Shown here: positions 35,644-44,343 of the stretch, one piece after another
Numbering within the stretch: the first letter of the stretch is position 1
Layout: every line of letters begins with the position of its first letter
Assembly: GCA_963816925.1 (NCBI GenBank)
Contig: CAWFMY010000009.1
Coordinates: forward strand, 186,001 to 250,000
Length of the DNA: 64,000 nucleotides
Source of the DNA: CAIWHR01 sp963816925
GTDB taxonomy: Bacteria > Pseudomonadota > Gammaproteobacteria > Burkholderiales > Casimicrobiaceae
Direction: 5' to 3'
Notes under the pieces: generated by a model
What the model saw: only the letters and a program-made list of their open reading frames with translations
What the model was told of the DNA's origin: nothing
The model's database searches: none
Made by a program: the position numbers and the translations under genes

Positions 35644-36036
35644 TTACGGTTTCGACGCTTCTTTCATCGCCGGGCTGTCAAGCTGGGGTTTCGGTTTCTC
35701 TTTCCGGGGCGAGGTGTCGGCGGCGGCCTTCGCCGAACCTTCGGCCGCAGCCTGACCATAGCCTTTGCCTGCTGTCGATGACGTGGTCGCCTGCACCGAC
35801 TTCTGCTTGGCTGCCTTGTCGGGCAGCGCCTTGTTCATGTCCTTCGACTTCGCCGCTGCGGCGGACCCTTCAGCGGCCGCCCCACCATAGCCCTTGGCCG
35901 TTCCTTCGGTCGCGCTTTTCACCATTTCCTGCTTCGCCTTGTTATCCGCAGCCTTGTCCACAGCCGGCGCGGTCGTCTGCGCTCCGACGGCAAGTGCATA
36001 CGTACTCGCGAGGGCTGCGATTATCATTGTCTTCAT
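35644..36036 (-). CDS. Small periplasmic protein with two KGYG/AAAEGSA repeats
   Basis: A 130-residue secreted protein starting at the ATG at 36036 after GGAGAAAC. The signal peptide is KTMIIAALASTYALAVGAQ. The mature chain is rich in Ala, Lys, Gly and Ser and contains a duplicated motif: GTAKGYGGAAAEGSAAAAK and TAGKGYGQAAAEGSAKAAA, about 45 residues apart; it ends with a proline/lysine segment. It has no cysteines or hydrophobic core and is probably disordered or a helical repeat. I do not recognise the family. It lies 30 bp upstream of the DUF3141 gene and directly downstream of an FNR-like box, so it may be the first gene of the fermentation operon. Confidence 0.7.
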   Translation of the reverse strand: MKTMIIAALASTYALAVGAQTTAPAVDKAADNKAKQEMVKSATEGTAKGYGGAAAEGSAAAAKSKDMNKALPDKAAKQKSVQATTSSTAGKGYGQAAAEGSAKAAADTSPRKEKPKPQLDSPAMKEASKP

Positions 36037-36090
36037 CAGGGTTTCTCCATAGTGGAAAGTACCATGTTGCGCCGTTTCACTCAGCATGCT

Positions 36091-36104
36091 TTGACGTGGA
36101 TCAA
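36091..36104. promoter_or_regulatory. FNR/Anr-like palindrome (TTGAC-GTGG-ATCAA) upstream of the fermentation block
   Basis: The site matches TTGAT-N4-ATCAA at 9 of 10 positions. It lies 55 bp upstream of the first gene of the minus-strand series that includes pflB, pflA, pta and ackA. A possible -10 (TACTTT, 36061-36056 on the minus strand) places the box at about -41 to -48, close to the class II activation position. Confidence 0.6.
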
Positions 36105-36329
36105 GGCGCCGGCCAAGGCGACAGTGTAATACAGCGCCGCGCGGTCATTTCATGTCTCGACATGCAGATGAATCGCACGACGCCGGGCCTGCGTCCCTGC
36201 GTCGGACGGAAAATGACGATTCTCATTCCGGCGCTTATGTTCTTGAGTCAACGAGGCTTCGGTGTCATGGCCGCGGATGCTCCCAACGAGACGTTGACGC
36301 TGCTGGTAATCGACGGCGAGGCGCGTGTA

Positions 36330-37202
36330 TCAGACGGTCACGGACACCGCTGCCGCGCGGCGGCGCCAAGCGACGTAGGGGATCACGGTGAGAGCGCTGA
36401 TCACGAGATACGCGAGCACCGCCGCGATGATGGCGGGTGGCGCCCCATTGAGGGTGACCACCAGCAGCGCGAGACCGGGATTGCGCGCTGCGCTGCAGAT
36501 CGCCATCGCCGTACGGGTCGCAGGCTCGGGCGCGCCTAGCAGGTGACCGACTGCTAACGCCAGTGCGGTCACAAATACGATCGCAAGCGACACTCGCCAA
36601 CCGGCACCGATCACAACCTGCCAGATGTCGATCAGCACGAGCACGAGCAGCAAGACGAGGAGCGCGCTTCCGACCCGGCGCAGCTTCGGCTCAAGCCAGG
36701 CGGCGCCGCCGACGCTCATTCGACGCGTGATCATGCCGAGCGAAAGGGGGAGGAGCTGCGCCACGAACACTTGGCGCGCGAGGTGCTGCGGACCGACGAA
36801 CGCGCGGGCGCCGTAGTACTCGTCGAGCGCCGCGATCCACAGCGGCATCGAGACGACCGCGAGTATGGCGACCGCGATCTGCAGCGCCGGCGCGAACGCT
36901 CGATGGCCGCCCGCGCCGAGCGAGCGGCGCAACGCCACGGGCGCGCCCGGCGATATCGCCATCAACACGATGCCAACTTCCGCGGATCGAGGGAGATCGA
37001 GTCCCTTCGTCACGACGAGCGCGATCACCGGCACCGCAATGAGCACGCAGAAGAGCCCCTTCAACAGCTGCGCCGGATGCTGCAGAACCCAGCGGAACTC
37101 GCCCGGCACGATCGCAAGGCCCAGGTCGAACATGACCGTGAAGAGCGTGGCGGCCGCGACGATCGACAGAATCCAGCCGGGAACGGGGCCGTCAATGGGC
37201 AT
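36330..37202 (-). CDS. Bile acid:sodium symporter (SBF) family transporter
   Basis: An inner-membrane protein of 290 residues with about nine hydrophobic segments, of the SBF/BASS fold. Recognisable text includes FTVMFDLGLAIVPGEFRWVL near the start (segments 1-2), AISPGAPVALRRSLGAGGHRA, and the crossing-helix region AICSAARNPGLALLVVTLN, which corresponds to the sodium-binding region of the family. The substrate is not predictable; bacterial SBF proteins carry organic anions or arsenite-like ligands. The 290 bp upstream of the stop, toward the small periplasmic gene, holds only the FNR-like box. Confidence 0.82.
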   Translation of the reverse strand: MPIDGPVPGWILSIVAAATLFTVMFDLGLAIVPGEFRWVLQHPAQLLKGLFCVLIAVPVIALVVTKGLDLPRSAEVGIVLMAISPGAPVALRRSLGAGGHRAFAPALQIAVAILAVVSMPLWIAALDEYYGARAFVGPQHLARQVFVAQLLPLSLGMITRRMSVGGAAWLEPKLRRVGSALLVLLLVLVLIDIWQVVIGAGWRVSLAIVFVTALALAVGHLLGAPEPATRTAMAICSAARNPGLALLVVTLNGAPPAIIAAVLAYLVISALTVIPYVAWRRRAAAVSVTV

Positions 37203-37274
37203 TGGCTTTGGGACCAGTGGACGCGATCATGCGTGTTGTTCGGGCCATGACCGAACACATTCGCTTTGCGCCTG

Positions 37275-37820
37275 CTACGCCGGTGCCTCCGAGAGCGACA
37301 GCTTGACGTGCACCGTCCCGCCGTCGCGGTGGCGTTCCATGGGCAATCCGGCCCGGGCGAAGACAGCGAGCATCGACGCGTTCCCGGTGAGCACATCGGC
37401 CTCGAGGGCGGCGACGCCCTGCTCCCGCGCGATTCGTACGAAATGCCGCATCAGGCACCCGGCGATGCCGAGACCCTGGTAGTCCTCCTCGACGATGAAC
37501 GCCACTTCGGCCGTGCGCTCCTCGCCATCCTGGCCGGACACGACATAGCGACCGGACCCGATCACGACCTCGTCGATGCCGGCACCGATCGTCACGACCA
37601 GCGCCACTTCACGCTCGGGATCGACCCGCATGAGGCGATCCAGTCCGGCCTCGGTCAACTCGTCCCGGTAGCTGAAGAGCCGCGTATAGATGGACTCTCG
37701 GTCGAGCTGCCGGACCGCGCGGGCGATCTTGTCGCGGTCGCTCGCGCGGAGCGCGCGGACCGTCACCGCGACGCCATTTTTCAGCGTCTCGGAAACGGAG
37801 AATTCATCCTGTTCAGCCAT
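37275..37820 (-). CDS. GNAT N-acetyltransferase, similar to the Pat/PatZ acetyltransferase domain
   Basis: A 181-residue cytoplasmic acetyl-CoA-dependent acetyltransferase. The acetyl-CoA pyrophosphate-binding loop is EEDYQGLGIAGCLMRHF; strand beta-4 with EVAFIVEED precedes it and ALEADVLTGNASMLAVFARAGL follows. The layout (VTVRALRASDRDKI, then RLFSYRDELTEAGLDRLMRVD) resembles the GNAT domain found at the end of acetate-CoA-ligase-like protein lysine acetyltransferases. Starting at the ATG at 37820 (MAEQDEFSV) removes an arginine-rich extension. Regulation of acetyl-CoA metabolism is plausible given the neighbours but is inference. Confidence 0.8.
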   Translation of the reverse strand: MAEQDEFSVSETLKNGVAVTVRALRASDRDKIARAVRQLDRESIYTRLFSYRDELTEAGLDRLMRVDPEREVALVVTIGAGIDEVVIGSGRYVVSGQDGEERTAEVAFIVEEDYQGLGIAGCLMRHFVRIAREQGVAALEADVLTGNASMLAVFARAGLPMERHRDGGTVHVKLSLSEAPA

Positions 37821-37916
37821 CGCGTCCCCGATACCCCGAGCGCCGGGCGCGGTGCGCCGGCGGCCCCACCTGTCTTGCACAGCGCAGGGGCGTTGCCCGC
37901 GCCTTGGGGCAAATGG

Positions 37917-38501
37917 CTACTTCTTCGCCGGCTCCACGGCGAGCGCGAGCGCCTGCGTGAAGGTCGCTTCGACCTGATCGCCCTTCGCGATCCGCTTGAA
38001 CTGCGCCGGATCGGCAATCTTGAGGTCGACCGTGCGCTGCGGCCCCTTCAACGTCACGACCTGCTTGGCGGCGTCGACCCCGACGACGTCGGCGACGATC
38101 GTGACCTGGCGGCCAAAAGCACCCGCGGGCTTGTCACCCGGCTTGGCGCCCGCTGCACCCGACGTCTCCGAGCGGGCCACGACCATGCCGCCCCCCTTCT
38201 TGAGCTCGAGCGTCAGTGCCTCGACATACTGGACATCGACCCGGTCGCCCACCTTCATGCTGGCGAAGTTCTTCACGGCGGCACCGGCGGTGACGGTCAG
38301 CTCGTTCCCCTGCGGTCCTTTGAGCGTGATGTCGCGCGTTGCCGCGTCGATCGCGGTAATCGTCGCGGTGACCCTGGCCGTCTGGGCGACGCCCGCCATC
38401 CCCGGTGCCGAGCCGACCGCGACTGCTCCGGTCTGGGCTCCCGCGGGTCCGGCCAGAGCAACGGCAAACATGATGCCAACGAAACCTGAAAGCTTGCGCA
38501 T
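37917..38501 (-). CDS. Periplasmic protein with duplicated DUF5666-like OB-type domain
   Basis: A 194-residue exported protein starting at the ATG at 38501 after GAGGAG. The signal peptide is MRKLSGFVGIMFAVALAGPAGA, cleaved before QTG. The mature chain holds two similar beta-rich units: TATITAIDAATRDITLKGPQG with KVGDRVDVQYVEAL, and VADVVGVDAAKQVVTLKGPQR with AKGDQVEATFTQAL. This is the pattern of small OB/beta-barrel domains labelled DUF5666. Function unknown. It is 50 bp upstream of nothing related on its strand, apart from the PPK2 gene that precedes it. Confidence 0.72.
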   Translation of the reverse strand: MRKLSGFVGIMFAVALAGPAGAQTGAVAVGSAPGMAGVAQTARVTATITAIDAATRDITLKGPQGNELTVTAGAAVKNFASMKVGDRVDVQYVEALTLELKKGGGMVVARSETSGAAGAKPGDKPAGAFGRQVTIVADVVGVDAAKQVVTLKGPQRTVDLKIADPAQFKRIAKGDQVEATFTQALALAVEPAKK

Positions 38502-38552
38502 GAGACAGCTCCTCGATGTGAATGAACGGGTGACGGCGAACAAGGTCAACGA

Positions 38553-39389
38553 TCAGAATTTCTCGGCGATGACCTTGACGGAAGGCGAAACCGGGCGCGC
38601 CTTCGGTGTCTTGCGCTTCGGCATCTTCACCTTCTCGCGCGGTGGCGCTTGGTACGGAATGCGCGACAGGATATGCGAGATGATGTTGAGCCGCGCCCGC
38701 CTCTTGTCGTCGGAACGGGCGACGTACCACGGCGCCCACGCCGTGTCGGTCGCCGCGAACATGTCGTCGCGCGCCTTCGTGTAGTCGTCCCAGCGCGTGT
38801 ACGACTTGATGTCCATCGGCGAGAGCTTCCAGATCTTGCGGCCGTCGTCGACGCGTGCCTCGAGACGCCGTGTCTGCTCGTCCGGGCTCACCTCGAGCCA
38901 GTACTTGAGCAGGATGATGCCGGAATTCGACCATCAGCCTCTCGAACAGCGGGACGACCTTCAGGAAGGCCCGCGCCTGCTCGTCGGTGCAGAAGCCCAT
39001 GACACGCTCGACGCCGGCGCGGTTGTACCAGCTGCGGTCGAAGATCACGACCTCGCCGGCGGCCGGCAGGTGCGGGAGGTAGCGCTGCGCGTACATCTGC
39101 GATTTCTCGCGCTCGGTCGGAGTGGGGAGCGCGATCACTCGGAACACGCGCGGGCTCACGCGCTCGGTGATCGCCTTGATCGTGCCGCCCTTGCCCGCGC
39201 CGTCGCGGCCCTCGAAGATGATGCAGACCTTGAGCCCCTTGTGCTTGACCCACTCCTGGAGCTTGACGAGCTCGACGTGAAGCTTTTTCAGCTCCTTCGC
39301 GTAGTCCTTGCCGGAGAGCTCGGCGCCCGGTGAATGCCTTCGCCTTGCTCTTGCCTGTCGCCCTTCGCTGCCTCTTTCTTCGTCGCCAT
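38553..39389 (-). CDS. ppk2: Polyphosphate kinase 2 (PPK2), two frame breaks
   Basis: A cytoplasmic kinase that transfers phosphate between polyphosphate and nucleoside di- or monophosphates. Walker A is FEGRDGAGKGGTIKAI, Walker B is VVIFDRSWYNRAGVERVMGF, and the C-terminal SPMDIKSYTRWDDYTKARD and APWYVARSDDKRRARLN are typical. The start is the ATG at 39389 (MATKKEAAKG) after GGAGATGAC. The frame changes near 39330 (before ELSGKDYAKEL, one missing or two extra bases) and near 38929 (one extra T before SGIILLKYWLEV). Corrected length is about 278 residues, normal for a one-domain PPK2; the subclass and nucleotide preference are not settled. Confidence 0.9.
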
Positions 39390-39445
39390 CGTCATCTCCA
39401 TCGAAGCTGTTCGCCGGAAAGCTCGCAATCATCTCGGCCGCTGCA

Positions 39446-40867
39446 TCATTGCGCGGCCACCGGTTCCGTCGGCGGCAGGTGCTGGTCGAACCCGCCCCCC
39501 AGCGCCAGGTACAGGTTGACCCGCTGGGCGAGCCGTTCCGTCTGCACGCGCAGGAGCGCGATGCGGGCCGAGTACAGGGAAAGCTGGTTCTGCTCGACCG
39601 CCCGCAGATCGACGGTCCCGACGCGATACTGGATTTGCGTGAGCTCGAGTGCACGCGTGCTGTCGCGGGTCGAGGCCTCGAGAATGACGTAGCGATCGCG
39701 CAGCGCGTTCTCGGCGGCAAGCGCGTTTTCGACTTCGCCGAACGCCCGCTGGCCCGCTCGCGCGTACTCCGCGACCGCCTGTTTCTGCTCCGCCGACCGG
39801 ATCTCGACCTGCGCGCGCAGCGCGCCTCCCTGATACAGAGGCGCGATCAGGTTGCCGCCGAAGCTCCAGATGGGGTTGCTCGTATTCTTGAGCACGATGA
39901 GTTCGCTCGACACGCTGCTGCCCCCGGCGGTCAGGCTGATGCGCGGAAGCATCGCCGCGCGCGCCTCGCCCACCCGATCGAATGCGGCGGCGACGCGGCG
40001 CTCGGCCGCGACCACGTCGGGCCGGCGCTCGAGCAGTTCCGACGGCATGCCGACCGGCGCGGGCGGGGGCATCGTCGAGAGCCGATCGGCGACGGCGATC
40101 TCCGCCGCCGGATAGCGTCCCACGAGGAGCTCCAGCGCGCGCAGTGCCTGCTCGCGCGCCTGCTCGATCTCGCGCAACCGATCGCGGTAGGTGCCGGCGC
40201 TCGCGCGCGCCTCCGCCACCGCCTGCTCGTTGCCGTTGCCGATGCGCAACCGGTCCTGCGCGAGGCGCAGCAGATCGTCGGCGGAGCGCACGGCCTCCTG
40301 CGCGATCGTGCGCTGCAGCCCGGCCTCGATCGCGAGGAACCAGCTCTTGGCGACCGTGGCCGCCAGCGACTGGCGCGCGTACGCGTAGTCGGCGGCGAAC
40401 GCCGCGGCCTGTTCCTCCGCCGCCGCGCTCCCGTAGCGCAGGCGGCCCCAGATGTCGAGCTCCAGCGACGCGTTGAGCCAGATGCCCTCGAGGCCGCCGC
40501 CACTGCCCGATTTTCCGCCGGCGATGCCCGCGACGCCCACCGCCGGCCACAGCGCGCCGCTCGCCACCTTCACGTAACCGGTGGCCTGCTCGACGCGCGC
40601 GGCCGCCACCTGCAGGTCGGCGTTGTAGGCCAGTGCTTCCGTGACAAGCGCGGTCAGTGCGGAATCGTTGAACGACACGAGCCACTGGTCCGCCACGGGC
40701 GCCACGGTCCCGCCGCTCGCCTTCCACGCCGCGGGGACCGTCGTATGCGGCAGCGCCTGCTTCTGCAGCTCTTCGGTCGTCGGCGGAGGCTTGAGCGCGC
40801 ACCCTGCCAGCGCGGCCGCGAGGGCGCCGCGAGAACGATCGTTCGGGGAGCTGAGACGCGTGCGCAT
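39446..40867 (-). CDS. Efflux outer-membrane lipoprotein, NodT/OprM family
   Basis: A TolC-like outer-membrane channel of 473 residues. The N-terminus has a lipobox (AAALAGC) after a short basic leader, and the two outer-membrane-efflux repeats are visible: DSALTALVTEALAYNADLQVAAARVEQA with SLELDIWGRLRYG, and MPSELLERRPDVVAAERRVAAAFDRVGEARA with LIAPLYQGGALRAQVE. It starts at the ATG at 40867, which overlaps the stop of the upstream adaptor gene (TGATG), so the two are translationally coupled. With that adaptor and the DUF3302 protein it would form a three-gene export unit. Confidence 0.9.
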   Translation of the reverse strand: MRTRLSSPNDRSRGALAAALAGCALKPPPTTEELQKQALPHTTVPAAWKASGGTVAPVADQWLVSFNDSALTALVTEALAYNADLQVAAARVEQATGYVKVASGALWPAVGVAGIAGGKSGSGGGLEGIWLNASLELDIWGRLRYGSAAAEEQAAAFAADYAYARQSLAATVAKSWFLAIEAGLQRTIAQEAVRSADDLLRLAQDRLRIGNGNEQAVAEARASAGTYRDRLREIEQAREQALRALELLVGRYPAAEIAVADRLSTMPPPAPVGMPSELLERRPDVVAAERRVAAAFDRVGEARAAMLPRISLTAGGSSVSSELIVLKNTSNPIWSFGGNLIAPLYQGGALRAQVEIRSAEQKQAVAEYARAGQRAFGEVENALAAENALRDRYVILEASTRDSTRALELTQIQYRVGTVDLRAVEQNQLSLYSARIALLRVQTERLAQRVNLYLALGGGFDQHLPPTEPVAAQ

Positions 40868-42089
40868 CAGTGCAGCTTCAGCACGAGGTAATCGGTGATC
40901 GCGCCGATGCGCAGGATCACCATCCGCACGAGGTGGATTACGTGCCCGTGGTCGGTGTAGATCGCGCCGTGCGCCCTCCGCGCCGGCGGCGAGGAAGAGC
41001 TCGCGGTCACGCTCTTCGACGTCGAACTTGACCGGGAACCGGCCCGGGACCTGCGGAAAGGCGCCGGTCTGCGGCAGCACGCCCGACTGCGCCACCTGGC
41101 CCTGGCCCTGCGCCCAGACGATCGAGTCGACCTTCGCCTTGATGATGCGCCCGGGGTACGTGTTGAGCGCGAATTCCGCCTCGTTGCCGGGCTCGACCAG
41201 CCGCAAGTTCGTTCTGCGCGTAGAGCGCGATGACCTGATAGGTCTCCTCGACGAAGCTCATCGCCGGCGCCACCGGAAACGGGGTCACGAAGGAACCGGG
41301 CCGCAGCTGGACGTTGATCGCGTAGCCGCTGGTCGGCGCGTAGACGGACGTCTGGTCGAGGTTCCACTGCGCGTTCGCGAGATCCGCGCGGCTCAAATCG
41401 ACCTGCGCCTTCGCGGTCGCGAGCTGCGCCCGCGCCCCCGCGACCGATGCCTGCTCGCCGTTCACCTGCCCCGACAGCTTCTGCGTGACCTGCGCCTCGT
41501 TCGCCGTCGCCGTCGCAATCTGGCCTTCCAGCTCGATCACGTTGGCCTCGGCCTGCTCCAGCGCGAAGCGATCGCCGGCGCCGGTCGCCACGAGCTCCCG
41601 GTTCTGCCGGACGCGCAGCCGCGCGAGCTCGAGCCTGGGCTGCAGCGAAGCGACCTGTCCGCTGGCGGATTTCAGTTGTTCCTGCAACTGCCGCGCACCG
41701 GCCGACGCATCCACCAGTCCCGCGCCGGCCTGCGCGAACTTCGCCTCGTCGGCCGCGAGCTTCGCCTTGGCGACGTTGAGATCGTTCTGGTACTGGGTCG
41801 GGTCGATGCGGAACAGCAGCTCGCCCTTCTTGACCAGCCGATTGGGCTCGACCGGTACCTCGATCACCCGTCCCCGCACCTGCGGGATCACCTGCACGAC
41901 GTACTTGATGACGCGAACGTCGGTCGTCGACGGCGCCACGATGTTCAGCGTAAGGATCATCGCCGACAACACGACGATCGGAATGATGACGACCGTGACC
42001 TGCCACGCGGTGTTCCACGGCAGCCACTTGAACTTGAAGAAGATCAGCCAGACGAAGAACGCGTAGATTCCAAGGAGCAGGGCTTCCAT
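40867..42089 (-). CDS. HlyD/YiaV-type membrane fusion protein, two frame breaks
   Basis: A periplasmic adaptor anchored by one N-terminal membrane helix, about 406 residues. It opens MEALLLGIYAFFVWLIFFKF and then has the lipoyl/barrel-sandwich halves VIPQVRGRVIEVPVEPNRLVKKGELLFRIDP and TSVYAPTSGYAINVQLRPGSFV around a long coiled coil. Extra bases near 41210 (before RLVEPGNEAEF) and near 40976 (before HGAIYTDHGHVIHLV) split the C-terminus into three frames. Start and stop overlap those of the neighbours as TGATG. The DUF3302-HlyD order matches E. coli yiaW-yiaV, with an outer-membrane channel added. Confidence 0.87.
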
Positions 42090-42660
42090 CAGGCGTCCCC
42101 CGCCTTCGAACCGGTCGCGGCGCGGCTGGCGGCCGCCGTCGGCCGGCGCCGGACGCGCCGCGACGAGGTCGCGGCGCAGCACCTTGAGCTCGGCGGTCAG
42201 CGTGCCCTTGGCGGCCATCGCGTCGAGCTCCTCGCGCAGGTGCGCGAGTTCGTGCTCCAGCAGTTCGCCCGGCCTGCGCCTTCTCGCCCATCTCGTGGTA
42301 GTAGTCCTCGTGCTTCTCGGTGCCGTAGGCGACGCGGTAGCGCGATCGGCTTCGTGTACGCCCACAGCCATGCGATCGGCCACAGCAGGCCGCCGAACAC
42401 CAGCGACAGCAGGCACAGCGTGTGGATGGCGTCGCGCTGCGGATGGTGGCGCTTGTGCGCGATCTTCTCCGGCAGCACGTGGACCAGCCAGAACAGCACG
42501 ATCGCGCCGATCGGGCACGACGATGATGATGAACCACGCGAGGCCCATCGCCGCCGTGTCCATCATCTCGGGCGGGAGGAACGACGCGTTCGCGGCCGGC
42601 GCAATGGTCAGCGCGGCCGACGGACAATGCAATCGGTAACAGCTTGAACAATCTATTCAT
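42089..42660 (-). CDS. DUF3302 inner-membrane protein (YiaW-like), five frame breaks
   Basis: A small membrane protein, about 188 residues after correction, with two hydrophobic segments (MGLAWFIIIVV leading into IGAIVLFWLVHVLPEKIAHK; LVFGGLLWPIAWLWAY) and a charged helical tail (GTEKHEDYYHEMGEKAQAG; ELLEHELAHLREELDAMAAKG). The frame breaks near 42610, 42515, 42345, 42273 and 42120, each explained by one extra base. The expected stop (GSKAGDA, then TGATG) overlaps the adaptor start. Such a density within 570 bp either marks a poor stretch of consensus or a decayed gene. The partner function is inferred from operon order only. Confidence 0.7.
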
Positions 42661-42857
42661 GAGATTGACCCCACGCCTAACTTCCCATTCACGCGAATGC
42701 GATTCAACCACGCCGACGACAAGGATCGACCGGCTCGACGCGAAGCCGACGTCCGAAGTCCGCCGCGGGAACGGAAATTCGATCCTATTCTCGCATACCA
42801 CATGCCCCTGCGTCGGACCGGCGCAACCTTGCGGGCGTAAGCTACCACCGCGGCGCC

Positions 42858-42876
42858 GCCCGGGAGTCACCCGGGC
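42858..42876 (-). terminator. Hairpin overlapping the stop codon of the DUF2254 gene
   Basis: GCCCGGG (42858-42864) and CCCGGGC (42870-42876) form a 7-bp stem with the TGA stop codon inside the 5-base loop. There is no U-tract, so it could be a Rho-assisted stop or an mRNA end-protecting structure and not a classical terminator. Confidence 0.3.
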
Positions 42877-44253
42877 CTCTGCAGACGCGCGGCCGACGAT
42901 CCGCCCAGCCCCTGCGTATCGGGGATCATCGCCAGCGCGAGCTCTTCGGGCCGGGTGAAGTGAGTCTGATCGCCCAGTCCAGCAAGTCGAGCTGCGCGTC
43001 CAGCGAAGGACGCCGGTGTTCCGGCAGCGTGCTCCGCAGGTTGAGGAGCATCGCGCGCATGCGACGCGCGACCTGCAGGTTGTTTGCGCCGCATGCGCGA
43101 ATCTCGTTGCAGGCGACCTGGACGTAGTGCTCCCAGTTCGGGGTGCGGAAGATGACGCGCGGCTGCCCGCTGTCGATCGAGAATGACTTCACCGCGCAGC
43201 TGCCGCCGGCCGACCTGCCGGAGCAGCCGATGCACCTGGTCGATCGCGAGCACGGCGGTCGTCGGGTCGTTGATCGCCGGCGACAACGCCTTCAGCGCGA
43301 TGTCGACGATGATGCGGAACGCGAACATCGGGTCCTGCTCGAGCGTCCGTTCGGGACCGAAGGCCACTGTCGACCGCAACGACGCGATCGTCGATCGCCA
43401 TCGCGCCGCCGTAGAGCACGAACAGCGGCTCGTCTGCCGCGACGAAATCCCCGACCTGCGGCAGGAACTCGATCATGCCGTCGTGGAAGCGCGCCAGCGC
43501 GACGAGCGTGCGCGATGTCGACCGCGAGCACGATTTCGGACGCGTCACGGTGCTCGACCACGCGGCTCGGCGTGCAGGCTTTTCAGCTGCAGCGCGGCGT
43601 CCTCCGGCGGCAGCGCGGTCGCCGGTTCCGGATAGACGGCCTCGATCATGGCCATGCCTTCGTCGCCGACGCGGGCGACGACGGCCGACCGGCCGGAGCA
43701 GGCGCGCCGCGTAGTCGATCAGGAACAGGAAGTCGGCGATGCACGCGACTCCGAGCACGCCGGTCACCGTTGCGACCAGCTCGTGCACCGTCTCTGTCTG
43801 CCGGTTGAGCGCGCCGACGGCGAACACCAGCGTGAAGACGAACAGTCCGACGCTGTAGCGGACGACGTTGTTGCGCAGCAGGATGGTGGCGATGATTCGC
43901 GGCGTCAGCTGGCCGCCGGCTATCTGAATGGCCACCAGCAGCTGGCCGAACGTGAATACCAGAAACGACAGCGTCAACGTGATGACGGTCTGGTACAACG
44001 CCGTTGCGCCGGTAAGCTCGAGGTGGGTGAGATTCCAGCGCTGCCAGTCGTCGAGCGCGTGGATCATCGGCGAAATCATCAACTCGATCGCGATGGCGAT
44101 GAGCGGGACCGTCCACAACGCGGACTTGAGATAACTGGTCGCGCGGTACACTCGGCCCCACGTCACCCTGCTGCGAATGTAACTCCGGAATTGGCGCCTC
44201 CGCTCGGCCAACGTCGATCCAGGTGTGGCATCTGCTTGCGGGGTGGGAGTCAT
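42867..44253 (-). CDS. DUF2254 integral membrane protein, at least six frame breaks
   Basis: A predicted inner-membrane protein of about 460 residues. The intact N-terminal third reads MTPTPQADATPG, SYLKSALWTVPLIAIAIELM and then TALYQTVITLTLSFLVFTFGQLLVAIQIAGGQLTPR, the diagnostic DUF2254 text. Later blocks in other frames belong to the same protein: GDEGMAMIEAVYPEPATALP, SEIVLAVDI, FLPQVGDFVAADEPLFVLYG, MFAFRIIVDIALKALSPAINDPTTAV and QPRVIFRTPNWEHYVQVACNEI. Breaks fall near 43695, 43590, 43510, 43395, 43195 and 42965. Function unknown; the soluble part has been compared to a voltage- or ion-channel-like module, which I cannot confirm. A true pseudogene is possible. Confidence 0.75.
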
Positions 44254-44343
44254 CGCTGAATTTCCGTCGTGGCGCGCGCGATCGGCGCGAGAACAGTATT
44301 CCGGGGTGTCACTGGACGGGCCATTTGGGCAGAATAATCGCAA

